Source of the DNA: Brevibacterium sp. 239c
Lineage (GTDB): Bacteria; Actinomycetota; Actinomycetes; Actinomycetales; Brevibacteriaceae
DNA length: 64,000 nt
Reading direction: 5' to 3'
Assembly (NCBI RefSeq): GCF_900169365.1
Contig: NZ_FXZH01000013.1
Coordinates: forward strand, 62,001-126,000
Of the stretch, positions 16,294 to 24,462 are shown piece by piece. The notes below the pieces were generated by a model. That model had not been told where the DNA came from. It was given only the letters and a program-made list of their open reading frames with translations, and searched no databases. Numbering within the stretch: the stretch's first letter is position 1; every line of letters begins with the position of its first letter. The position numbers and the translations under genes were made by a program.

Positions 16294-18377
16294 GACTGAT
16301 CTCCTTGCAGGTGGACAGATTTGGCCGGCGAATCGAGTCTGATCAGGAAGTGCCCCTGTGAGGTGGTTTCGACTGAAGCTCCGGACGGAACGTAGATGGT
16401 GGTGTCTGGCTCTTCCAGAAGGCAGGGGCCGTCGACCATGCCTTCTGTGCTGAAGCCTCGATAGACGCGCGCCTCGACCCGATCTCCATGTGGTTCGAGT
16501 ATCGTTCGGCGGAAGTCTGAGGCAGTGTGCGACGATCCGTCGCCTGACATGCTGGCACTCTGCACTTCGCTGTACCCCACTGCCCTCACTCGCGAGTTGA
16601 CCAGCAGCAGTTCGGCCTCAGTCCAGGCAGTTCCGGTTCCGAATTCGGACTCATAGTCCTTCACGAACTGTGTGCGCAGCCCTTCCTTGTCGGCTTCGGA
16701 GAACGGCCCCGGAGGCAGTGTGGTCGTGACTTCGAAGATCTGTCCCACGAACTTCATGTCTGCCTCTCTTGTGAGTTCGCGCCGACAGTCGGGAATCTTT
16801 TCGGAGGAGAACCACTCTTCAGCGCGAGCCTCGAGCTGAGCGAACTCCTTCTCGAGATCGTCCGCCGCTGAAGTTAGGGTCCAAGGGCTTGTCCGTACGG
16901 CGGAATAGACCGAGTCTGCGTGCATCAGACCATAGGCGGAAAACACAGCCGCATTCCTGGGGATGACGATCTCAGACACTCCGGCTTCGCGTGCGAGAGC
17001 GGCTGCGAAGAGCCCGGTGGCTCCCCCAAATCCTACTAATGTGAATTCTCGAGGGTCGTGACCTCGATTGACGGTGATCTTTCTCAGCGCGTTCGACATC
17101 TGCGAAGCCGCCAAACGGTAGATTCCCTGAGCTGCCTCATCTGCATCGAGTCCAAGCGGCTCTGCCACCTGCTTCTCAATGGCGCGTCGAGCGCGCTCAA
17201 GATAGAGGGGCACTGTTCCCGCGAGGTAGTACTCGGGATTTATCAGCCCCAGAGTCAATGCCGCATCTGTGACTGCAGGATGTTCTCCACCTTCCCCGTA
17301 GCATGCAGGGCCGGGAACCGAGCCAGCGCTGTGCGGCCCGACTCGCATCAGTCCCCGACCATCGACCCACGCGAGGCTGCCTCCACCAGCACCGATGGTC
17401 TCGATGTCGACGGCGGTCAGACTTGTCGGCATGCCGCCGACTTCGGCTCGAGGAAGGACACGAAACTCTCCGCCGACAATTGCGGCCGAGTCAAGGCTCG
17501 TTCCTCCCATGTCTGCAGTCAGGATCTTGGTCCGGCCAAGTTCTTCTCCGAGCATTCTCGCCCCGGTCACCCCTCCGACCGGCCCGGAGTTGAACATCGA
17601 GATCGGCGCCTTCGATGTCTCTTCGACCGAGAGAAACCCGCCGTGCACCTGCATGATCTGGATGGGGGTACGCAGCCCAGACGCTTTGAGCCTCCGATCG
17701 AGTTCGTGGAAATGCTCGACGACTAAGGGTTTGACCGCTGCGTCCAGCGTTGTCGTGACCATCCGCTCATATTCTCTGTACACGGGGGTCAATCTGCTTG
17801 AAAGCGTGTACGGCACCCCCGGGTAGTGCTCATCGATGTATTCGGCCAGAGCCTCTTCATGCGCAGAGTTTCTGAATGACCACAGAAGACAGATGGCGAT
17901 AGATTCGGCGTCCGAGGCAATGGCCGCCTCGACGGCCCTCTCAATGCCTTCAGGTGAAAGCTGAAGCAGCACATTTCCATGCGTGTCGATCCGTTCCGGC
18001 ACCTCGAAGATCCTCTTGCGTTCGACGACATCAGGTGGCGGAGCCATGGCATGGGGATCACGTTCATCCGTGCGAGCCGAACGGGCGATCCGCAAAGTAT
18101 CGCGAAATCCTGCTGTCGTGAGAAGCGAGACGCGGGCGTATTTCTGCTCATCGACCGCATTCGTCACTATGGTGTTTCCCAGAACGAAGCGTTCGATCTT
18201 CGGCACGAACTCCTCTTCATTACGCCCCAAGCGATCGCGAAGCACCTCGAGTGCGCTGAGAATCCCCGTCGTCACATCCTTGGTGGAGAATGCTTTCGCT
18301 GTGTAAGCTCGTCCGTCTTCAATTGCCACGGCGTCGGTGAATGTTCCGCCGACGTCTATTCCCACATGCAGCGCCAT
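16290..18377 (-). CDS. hyuA: HyuA-type ATP-dependent hydantoinase/oxoprolinase/carboxylase subunit
   Basis: 695 residues. It starts MALHVGIDVGGTFTDAV, the phosphate-binding loop of the ASKHA ATPase fold. It continues with VTNAVDEQKYARVSLLTTAGF, ADMGGTSLDSA and TIGAGGGSLAWVDGRG, all typical of HyuA/acetone carboxylase beta/5-oxoprolinase N-terminal halves. It phosphorylates the substrate (a lactam carbonyl or enol) and works with HyuB. ATG 18377 has GGAG 7-8 bases upstream; an in-frame start at 18428 is disfavoured because the family begins directly at GIDVGGT. It is the first gene of the hyuA, hyuB, CoA-transferase, hydratase and PucR operon. The substrate is unknown. Confidence 0.9.
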   Translation of the reverse strand: MALHVGIDVGGTFTDAVAIEDGRAYTAKAFSTKDVTTGILSALEVLRDRLGRNEEEFVPKIERFVLGNTIVTNAVDEQKYARVSLLTTAGFRDTLRIARSARTDERDPHAMAPPPDVVERKRIFEVPERIDTHGNVLLQLSPEGIERAVEAAIASDAESIAICLLWSFRNSAHEEALAEYIDEHYPGVPYTLSSRLTPVYREYERMVTTTLDAAVKPLVVEHFHELDRRLKASGLRTPIQIMQVHGGFLSVEETSKAPISMFNSGPVGGVTGARMLGEELGRTKILTADMGGTSLDSAAIVGGEFRVLPRAEVGGMPTSLTAVDIETIGAGGGSLAWVDGRGLMRVGPHSAGSVPGPACYGEGGEHPAVTDAALTLGLINPEYYLAGTVPLYLERARRAIEKQVAEPLGLDADEAAQGIYRLAASQMSNALRKITVNRGHDPREFTLVGFGGATGLFAAALAREAGVSEIVIPRNAAVFSAYGLMHADSVYSAVRTSPWTLTSAADDLEKEFAQLEARAEEWFSSEKIPDCRRELTREADMKFVGQIFEVTTTLPPGPFSEADKEGLRTQFVKDYESEFGTGTAWTEAELLLVNSRVRAVGYSEVQSASMSGDGSSHTASDFRRTILEPHGDRVEARVYRGFSTEGMVDGPCLLEEPDTTIYVPSGASVETTSQGHFLIRLDSPAKSVHLQGDQS

Positions 18378-18648
18378 AATGAGCTCCTGCCTCTCCGTTG
18401 AGCGTGTTGTAAATGACCAGACCGTCACCGGCCGAACTGTTCACTCGAGGCTAGAACGAGGACGATGCGGCGAACATATGACGAAGGCACAAACCTGCAG
18501 GCGGAACTATGGCCGAATCGCCACTATCGCACCGTGCACAACTCGATGACGTCGCCGACTTCCTGACTGGCAGTGCGCTGGGCATGACCCCAATGCCAGA
18601 TCTGGGCTCCCATGAGAACCTGTCCCCAGCTCCTCCGCCACGGACCGG

Positions 18649-19428
18649 TCAGCTCCGATAGAGCCCGGGCATCGAGGAGACCAGCTGCCGAGTGTATTCG
18701 TTCTCTGGGGTGTCCATGATTGAGTCACCGGCACCCTGCTCGACGATCTTCCCCCGCTCCATCACCGCGATGCGGTGGGACAGGTGGCGGACAACTGCGA
18801 GGTTGTGCGAGATGAACAGATAGGTCATTCCAGTGGCATTCTGGATCTCGCCGAGGAGGTTGAGGACCTGAGCCTGGACCGAAACGTCGAGCGCCGAGGT
18901 CGGCTCATCCAAGACGATGAGCTCCGGCTCGGTGATGATCGCCCTTGCGATCGCGATGCGCTGGCGCTGTCCACCGGAGAATTCGTGTGGCAGGCGGTCG
19001 AGCACGTCTCGTTCGAGTCCCACAGATTCCAACGCATCGGTGGCTCTTCGGTCCCATTCGGCTCGCGGGCTCCTGGCGGATCGCAGAGGTTCGACAAGTG
19101 TTCGACGCACCGAGAACCTCGGATCCAGCGAGTCATTCGGGTCTTGGAAGACCATTCGCACCGTTCTCCGGTAGGCCCTCCGGCGTCTCTTCGGAAGGTG
19201 GGTGACATCCTGCCCATCCATGACGATGGACCCCCGAGTCGGTGCATCCATTAGTGTGATGGCGCGAGCGAGGGTGCTCTTCCCACACCCCGATTCTCCA
19301 ACTAGCCCAAAAGTCTGACCTTGGGGAACCTCCAGAGAGACTCCGTCAAGGGCACGGAACTTGTTCTTGCCGTGGCCGTAGTCTTTGACGAGGTCGATTG
19401 CGGCGATCTTCGGCGTACTCTCACTCAT
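18649..19428 (-). CDS. ABC importer ATPase, OppF/DppF type
   Basis: 259 residues. The order of motifs is Walker A GLVGESGCGKSTLARAI, signature EFSGGQRQRIAIARAI, Walker B LIVLDEPTSALDVSVQ, and the switch His in YLFISHNLAVVRHLS. It energises the oligopeptide-type importer encoded upstream. It is shorter than most OppF proteins (about 320 residues) because the usual C-terminal oligopeptide-transport extension is nearly absent. The start at 19428 overlaps the preceding stop (ATGA); a longer upstream frame is a shadow. It is the last gene of the transporter operon, 271 bp before hyuA. Confidence 0.9.
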   Translation of the reverse strand: MSESTPKIAAIDLVKDYGHGKNKFRALDGVSLEVPQGQTFGLVGESGCGKSTLARAITLMDAPTRGSIVMDGQDVTHLPKRRRRAYRRTVRMVFQDPNDSLDPRFSVRRTLVEPLRSARSPRAEWDRRATDALESVGLERDVLDRLPHEFSGGQRQRIAIARAIITEPELIVLDEPTSALDVSVQAQVLNLLGEIQNATGMTYLFISHNLAVVRHLSHRIAVMERGKIVEQGAGDSIMDTPENEYTRQLVSSMPGLYRS

Positions 19429-20297
19429 GCGTCTTCCAACTCCTGGATGGTCTGCCGTCTGACGGCATCGATGGTTGCCAGGGGCGAACGTGGCGATAAC
19501 GCTCTGCGCGGAAGGCTCTCCAGCAGAGCTCGTGTGTAAGGGTGCTCGGGTGCATCGAGAACTGCTGCAGCTCGACCACGTTCGACGATTCGTCCCTGGT
19601 ACATCACAGCCACCCGATCGCACACCTCGCTGACTATTCCCAGGTCATGGCTGATGAAAAGAATTCCGATTCCGGTTTCGTCTCGCAGATCACGGAAGAT
19701 CTTGAGGATCTGTGCCTGGACCGTGACGTCCAAGGCCGTTGTTGCCTCGTCGGCCACCAGCAGCCGTGGTCCAGCCACCATCGCCATCGCAATCACCACT
19801 CTTTGTCGCTGACCGCCCGAGAGCTCATGCGGGAATGCACCGATACGTCGCTTGGCATCCGGCATTCTCACCGCTTCGAGTAGTTCGAGAGCGCGCGCGT
19901 CTGCCTCCTGCTTAGTCGGATGGCCGTGTATGTAGAGCGCCTCGGCAATCTGATCGCCGATCCTCACGCACGGGTTGAGAGCTGTCATCGGTTCCTGGAA
20001 CACCATGCCGGCATTCCGACCTCGGACCTCGGCCCATTCCGTCTCTTTGGCTCCGATCATGTCCCGACCAGCCACCTCGAGTCTCTCAGCGGAGACCACT
20101 GCCGAATCCGGAAGGAGGCCGAGAGCAGCATGGGCGATGCTTGATTTTCCGCTGCCGGACTCGCCGATGAGGCCGACGATCTCTGAGCTGCCCACAGTCA
20201 GGCTGACGTCGCTGACGACGTTGTTTCCCGAACCGTAGTGCAGGTCCATCCCCTCGATGGCGAGGGCGTCGTTTCCTCCCGCCTGTACCCGGTTCAT
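19425..20297 (-). CDS. ABC importer ATPase, OppD/DppD type
   Basis: 290 residues with Walker A GLIGESGSGKSSIAHAA, signature ELSGGQRQRVVIAMAM, Walker B LLVADEATTALDVTVQ and switch ILFISHDLGIVSEV. It partners the OppF-type ATPase. The ATG at 20297 overlaps the binding-protein stop (ATGA), which decides between this start and one four codons upstream. The C-terminal extension after EHPYTRALLESLP is shortened compared with classic OppD. Confidence 0.9.
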   Translation of the reverse strand: MNRVQAGGNDALAIEGMDLHYGSGNNVVSDVSLTVGSSEIVGLIGESGSGKSSIAHAALGLLPDSAVVSAERLEVAGRDMIGAKETEWAEVRGRNAGMVFQEPMTALNPCVRIGDQIAEALYIHGHPTKQEADARALELLEAVRMPDAKRRIGAFPHELSGGQRQRVVIAMAMVAGPRLLVADEATTALDVTVQAQILKIFRDLRDETGIGILFISHDLGIVSEVCDRVAVMYQGRIVERGRAAAVLDAPEHPYTRALLESLPRRALSPRSPLATIDAVRRQTIQELEDA

Positions 20298-21871
20298 TGC
20301 GACATCCAAGCGGTGCGCAGCGCAATTCGAGACGTGCTGTAGTCAGTGGAGTAGTCCTTGAGGACGTCTTGATTCCATACTTCGAAGTCCGACGGGACAG
20401 CCATTGGAACGATCACAAGTGCCTCCTCGGCGACGTTGTCTGCGAGATCTTGGATGAGCCGCGCCTTCTTGTCCTCATCGGTTTCCTTCTTCGCTTCGGC
20501 CAGCAGCTCCATGGCCTTGGCAGCGTCAGGATTGTCCTTCCACTGGTTGAGCGCACCATTCTCTGACAGGAACGAGTCGTAGTAGAAGGTCGGATCCGGC
20601 TTGTACGACCAGGGCAGTGAGACCAGGCCGTCAAAGCTCTGTCCCGACGTGAAGATCGGACTCAGCTCGCTCGTTGATTTCGCTTTGAGGCTGACTTTGA
20701 TACCGACGTCCGAGAGTTGCTGCTGCATGAGCTCGTAGATCGGGTGCTGTGATTGGGAGGTGTCTCCGAAGTACGACAGCTCAATGGTGGGGTGGGGTGT
20801 CTCAGCCTCTTGGAGCAGCTGTTTGGCCTTGTCCAGATTGCGCTGGTAGTTGGGAGTACTGTCCGTGACCGCTGGGGCAGCAGGGTCGCCTGCGGGCGCC
20901 GCGTACGAGACTTCACCGTCACCGTACTGAGCGGTCTTGATGAGCACGTCCCGGTTAAGTGCCAGTGACACCGCCTGCCTGACCTTCTTGTCCTTCAAAG
21001 GGCCGGATGTCGGGTTGATGAAGATCGGCAGAGCCTGGGTGGAATAGGTCTTGCCCAGCGTCCAGTTGCCGAATGCGGCCTGCTTCGCTGTGACGCCATC
21101 GGTGAAGCTCGCTGCGTCGACACTGCCCTGTTGGACCGCTGCCAATCTCGTGCTGTCATCTGGAATGATGCGAAACTCTATTCCGTCCAATCTGGGCTGG
21201 TCCTTCGCCCAATACTCGTCATTCTTCTCAAACGTCATCGAAACTCCGTCCTGCCAATCCGTGAGTACGAACGGACCCGTGCCGTAGCTGCGCTTCTCAC
21301 GGTCTTCTTTGGACGCCTTCGCGTATCCATCGGAGCTGACCATAAGGAATAGCTCCCTGTTGGCCAGAGCGTTGACGAAGGTGCTGTCTGCCTGATTGAG
21401 AGTGAGCTCGACGCTGTACTCATCGAGCTTCTTCGCCGATTTCAGACTGGGCAGATATGCGGCTTTGCCTGAGGTCGACTTCATGTACTGCTCGAACGAA
21501 TAGACGACATCGTCGGCATCGAAGGCAGACCCGTCTGCGAACTTCACTCCCTCTCGCAGCTGGAAGCGGTAGGTCGTCTCGTCTTCTTGAGAGTAGGACA
21601 CCGCCAGCTCTGGCTGGATCTTCCCCGCCTCGTCCTTCGACAGCAGAGGCTCGTACGCCTGGTCCATGAGGTGCTGGCCTGCGATGGACGATGCGATCAC
21701 CGGGTCGATGCCTCCTGCCGGGGGCTGGATAGCAATGGCATATTTCAATGTGCCGCCGTCGGTAGGAGGGCCGTCGGCACTTGTCGATGAGGTGTTCCCG
21801 CAGGCAGTCACACCAATGAGCATGGCCGCGGCCGACACCACGGCAATGGACGAGCGAATGCTTCTCTTCAT
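20294..21871 (-). CDS. ABC importer substrate-binding lipoprotein, family 5
   Basis: 525 residues. The N-terminus is a lipoprotein signal: MKRSIRSS, hydrophobic core, lipobox IGVTAC with Cys 24 as the likely lipidated residue. The mature part is a family 5 solute-binding protein (dipeptide, oligopeptide, nickel, opine), with YEPLLSKDEAGKIQPELA near the start and VRQAVSLALNRDVLI mid-protein. It would be anchored outside the membrane and deliver ligand to the two permeases. The start overlaps the upstream permease stop (ATGA, 21868-21871). The ligand is unknown; context suggests a substrate of the hyuAB pathway. Confidence 0.9.
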   Translation of the reverse strand: MKRSIRSSIAVVSAAAMLIGVTACGNTSSTSADGPPTDGGTLKYAIAIQPPAGGIDPVIASSIAGQHLMDQAYEPLLSKDEAGKIQPELAVSYSQEDETTYRFQLREGVKFADGSAFDADDVVYSFEQYMKSTSGKAAYLPSLKSAKKLDEYSVELTLNQADSTFVNALANRELFLMVSSDGYAKASKEDREKRSYGTGPFVLTDWQDGVSMTFEKNDEYWAKDQPRLDGIEFRIIPDDSTRLAAVQQGSVDAASFTDGVTAKQAAFGNWTLGKTYSTQALPIFINPTSGPLKDKKVRQAVSLALNRDVLIKTAQYGDGEVSYAAPAGDPAAPAVTDSTPNYQRNLDKAKQLLQEAETPHPTIELSYFGDTSQSQHPIYELMQQQLSDVGIKVSLKAKSTSELSPIFTSGQSFDGLVSLPWSYKPDPTFYYDSFLSENGALNQWKDNPDAAKAMELLAEAKKETDEDKKARLIQDLADNVAEEALVIVPMAVPSDFEVWNQDVLKDYSTDYSTSRIALRTAWMSQ

Positions 21872-22884
21872 CGTCGTGTCCTTTCAGATCCGGTCGATAC
21901 GACGTATTCGGGTTTATGCGCGGTTTCTGTTCCTGTCGAATCTGTGTGGTCCGCGGTGCCCGCCGGCGACGGAGTCTTCGACTTGCGAAGGATCGTGGGC
22001 CCACCTCGTGAACCGGGCAGACCGACATCGACACGGGGCGCAAGGTATTCCTGAGCACCGTCGGCCAGCAGATTCCACGCGATGGCGAGGACGACAATGA
22101 GCAACGTGGGCAAGATGACGAGGAGGGGGTCGATCTGCATGAATCTCGTCGATTCGCTAATCATTCTTCCCGCCGATGGATTGGGAGCAGGCACTCCCTG
22201 TCCCAGGTAGCTCAGCGCAGCCTCGACGAGCACGACGGTCGAGGCCACCGTGGCGAAATTGATGGCGAGCGGAGTGAAGGCGTTCGGAAGGAGGTGGGTG
22301 AGCGCGATGCGCACCGGGCCCACCCCGTTCATCTCCGCGGCCCGAACGAAGTCACGCTCTTTGAGGACGAGCACTGGCCCCCTCGTTACTCGGGCGAATG
22401 ACGGAGCGAAGACGATGCCAAGGGCGAAGACGAGTGGCAGCGGCCCGGTTCCAAAGGCCACGCCCACGATCAGGGCGACCAGAATCGCTGGAATGGAGAG
22501 CACAGTGTCGACGATCCGCATGATCACTGAGTCGACCCACCCTCCGGCATAGCCGGCGATCAGGCCAAGAATTGTGCCGACGACCCCGGCGAGCACGGCG
22601 GTACCGGCAGAGATGAGGAGGGACAGGCCAGCAGCGATGCCCATTCGCACGAGCAGGTCTCGGCCGACGTGGTCGGTGCCGAGCGGATGCTGTCCCGACG
22701 GCAGGAGCAGGGGGTCGCCGACGGTTTCGTTCATCGGAAACGTTGGTGTCAGAAGCATCACCAGCGCCCAGCAGACGAGCAGTCCGAGGATGACGGCACC
22801 CGCAATCATAGACGGCGCCTTGCGCAGGCCTGACCGCTTGCGTGCTCGCGGTATCCGGGCAATGCCGGTGTTCGGATTGGTCAT
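21868..22884 (-). CDS. ABC importer permease, DppC type
   Basis: 338 residues. The family start GLRKAPSMIAGAVILGLLV is followed by PSGQHPLGTDHVGRDLLVRM, typical of DppC/OppC. The EAA cytoplasmic loop is around RAAEMNGVGPVRIALTHLLPN. About six membrane segments end near residue 285. A polar tail of roughly 50 residues (KSKTPSPAGTADHTDSTGTE) has no transport motif. ATGA overlaps occur at both ends, with DppB upstream and the binding protein downstream. Confidence 0.9.
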   Translation of the reverse strand: MTNPNTGIARIPRARKRSGLRKAPSMIAGAVILGLLVCWALVMLLTPTFPMNETVGDPLLLPSGQHPLGTDHVGRDLLVRMGIAAGLSLLISAGTAVLAGVVGTILGLIAGYAGGWVDSVIMRIVDTVLSIPAILVALIVGVAFGTGPLPLVFALGIVFAPSFARVTRGPVLVLKERDFVRAAEMNGVGPVRIALTHLLPNAFTPLAINFATVASTVVLVEAALSYLGQGVPAPNPSAGRMISESTRFMQIDPLLVILPTLLIVVLAIAWNLLADGAQEYLAPRVDVGLPGSRGGPTILRKSKTPSPAGTADHTDSTGTETAHKPEYVVSTGSERTRR

Positions 22885-23831
22885 GACGCCAGGCTCCTTA
22901 CGCGTGGATCGATGATCGGGTACATCAGATCGATGACGAAGTTGATGAGCACGTACACACAGCCGATGAGAAGAACACAGGCCTGAATCACCGGATAGTC
23001 CGAGGATCGAATCGCATCGACGAGCGTCGTACCGAAGCCAGGCAGTGAGAACACGGTTTCAACGACCACCGTCCCTCCCACGAGAGTGCCGAGCTCGATC
23101 CCGACCACGGTGGTGACCGGGATGAGTGCATTCCGAAATGCATGCCGGGTGATAATGCGCCCGGGGAGGGCCCCTTTAGCTCGAGCGGTCTTCACGAAGT
23201 CCTGCGAGAAGGTGTCGAGGAGTGTTCCGCGCAGGTAGCGCATGATCACCGCTGCCATCACGACACCCAGCAGCAGCGCCGGCAAGAGAAAGACGCTCAG
23301 ATTCCTCACCGGATCCTGTGCGAATGGAACATAGCCGAAGAGCTGAGCCCGCACGGTCAGGGAGTTGAGCAGAAGCAGCACCGTGCCGAGGGCGAATGGT
23401 GGGATCGCCAGGAACGCGAAGCTAAGGAATCGACTGCTGGTGTCGAACACACCGTTGATTCGACGAGCCGCCCACAATCCGACGGGGATGCCGATGACCA
23501 GACCGATGACCGTGGCCATGATAGCCAGTTCAATGCTCACTGGCATCCGACCGGCCACCAGCTGCATGACAGTGTAGGGCTTTGTCAGGGACTGACCGAA
23601 GTCCCCTTGGAGGACACCGCCGATCCACGAGAAGTACTGGATCCAGAACGGTCGGTCCAGGCCCAGCTCGTGGCGCAGAGAGGCGATCACTGCTGGGTCG
23701 GGGTTGTTCTGGTCAACCAAAGCAGCGACGGGATCACCCGGAATGGCTCGCACCATCGCGAACACCATGAGCGACAGGAGGAAGAGAACGAAGAGTGAGG
23801 AACCAACCCGTTTGATCAGGTAGTGGAGCAC
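22881..23831 (-). CDS. ABC importer permease, DppB type
   Basis: 316 residues beginning MLHYLIKRVGSSLFVLFLLS, the usual DppB first helix. The family loop AIPGDPVAALVDQNNPDP follows, with the EAA region KTARAKGALPGRIITRHAFRN. About six membrane helices. The start codon is GTG at 23831 with AAGGAGAG seven bases upstream. It is the first gene of the dppB, dppC, binding protein, oppD, oppF order, the normal order for family 5 importers. The promoter should lie in the AT-rich stretch 23940-24010. Confidence 0.9.
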   Translation of the reverse strand: MLHYLIKRVGSSLFVLFLLSLMVFAMVRAIPGDPVAALVDQNNPDPAVIASLRHELGLDRPFWIQYFSWIGGVLQGDFGQSLTKPYTVMQLVAGRMPVSIELAIMATVIGLVIGIPVGLWAARRINGVFDTSSRFLSFAFLAIPPFALGTVLLLLNSLTVRAQLFGYVPFAQDPVRNLSVFLLPALLLGVVMAAVIMRYLRGTLLDTFSQDFVKTARAKGALPGRIITRHAFRNALIPVTTVVGIELGTLVGGTVVVETVFSLPGFGTTLVDAIRSSDYPVIQACVLLIGCVYVLINFVIDLMYPIIDPRVRSLAS

Positions 23832-23944
23832 GACTGGTCTCTCCTTCGACTCATGAGCAGAGTCCGGGCGGCAGAGTCGCCGCGACGGTCAAGCACTCGC
23901 TCGCGGGCCCTGCCCGGGGACTTCTCGGACGTGCACAAACGAAA

Positions 23945-24009
23945 AGTGAACATTCTGTACTATCACACTTTCTTTCTGTACTGAATCATTGATTGTGAAC
24001 TGTAACACA
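23945..24009. promoter_or_regulatory. Candidate operator cluster upstream of the dppB operon
   Basis: TTCTGTACT occurs twice in direct orientation at 23953-23961 and 23974-23982, exactly 21 bp apart (two helical turns). GTGA and TCAC arms with 13 bp between flank the first copy, and TGTG/CACA arms sit at 23994-24009. AGTGAACAT at 23945-23953 recurs at 28952 and 28972 upstream of the second MHS transporter. Confidence 0.4.
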
Positions 24010-24426
24010 CTGAGATTTCTGCGGTGTTTCGTCCGCACACGGATGTGGAAGAGGCGTACCGGAGCACGGATCACGCTCACCCGGTCGACTCGGGCTGAGC
24101 CTGGTCATCCCGAAGCGAGCCGGGTCAACTCGGGGCGAGCGGATTCGTGCGAGAGTCCTCGCCCATGTCGACCGCGATGGCGCGAGTGCGCGCAATGTCG
24201 CCGTCGTTTGCTGCCAGAGGTGTCATATCGGATTCCTGTCTCATCTTTGAGAGCGTTGGGTCGGCCACACGCGAATCGTCATGCGGCAAGATCGACCGTA
24301 AGACGAATGAACACCGATGGGTATGTGGAATAGCCACAGACACGCCTGCCCGCTCATAGGAAGACGACCACTCGCCGTCAGCAGCGCCACAGTGGAAAAC
24401 TCGGGGTGGCATCGGCGTGCACACCA

Positions 24427-24456
24427 TTTACACACGTCATCGGAGTGGGATAGAAC
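24427..24456 (+). promoter_or_regulatory. Promoter of leaderless FAD oxidase gene
   Basis: TTTACA at 24427-24432, an 18-bp spacer, then TAGAAC at 24451-24456. The ATG follows 6 bases later at 24463, so the mRNA probably starts at the start codon. No Shine-Dalgarno is close enough to compete. Confidence 0.5.
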
Positions 24457-24462
24457 TGGTCC

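Larger units (their letters stand above)
23832..24462. other. 631-bp intergenic region between importer operon and FAD oxidase gene
   Basis: No convincing gene. 23940-24010 is distinctly AT-rich and carries repeated motifs that look like the importer promoter and operators (separate entry). 24080-24300 is GC-rich; a 39-codon open frame on the minus strand (24125-24244) has coding-like third positions and a weak AGGA ribosome site at its second ATG, but nothing recognisable. 24427-24456 holds the promoter of the plus-strand oxidase. I see no stable hairpin with a T-tract. Confidence 0.5.

Noticed and set aside
16290..18377. Literal hydantoinase or 5-oxoprolinase activity for hyuA/hyuB
   Set aside because: Motifs fit the wider HyuA family only; the gamma-like tail on HyuB and the CoA genes argue against a simple hydantoin or oxoproline role.
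24125..24244. 39-codon minus-strand frame in the large intergenic gap
   Set aside because: Third positions look coding and there is a weak AGGA site, but no homologue, domain or partner is recognisable; too little to call a gene.
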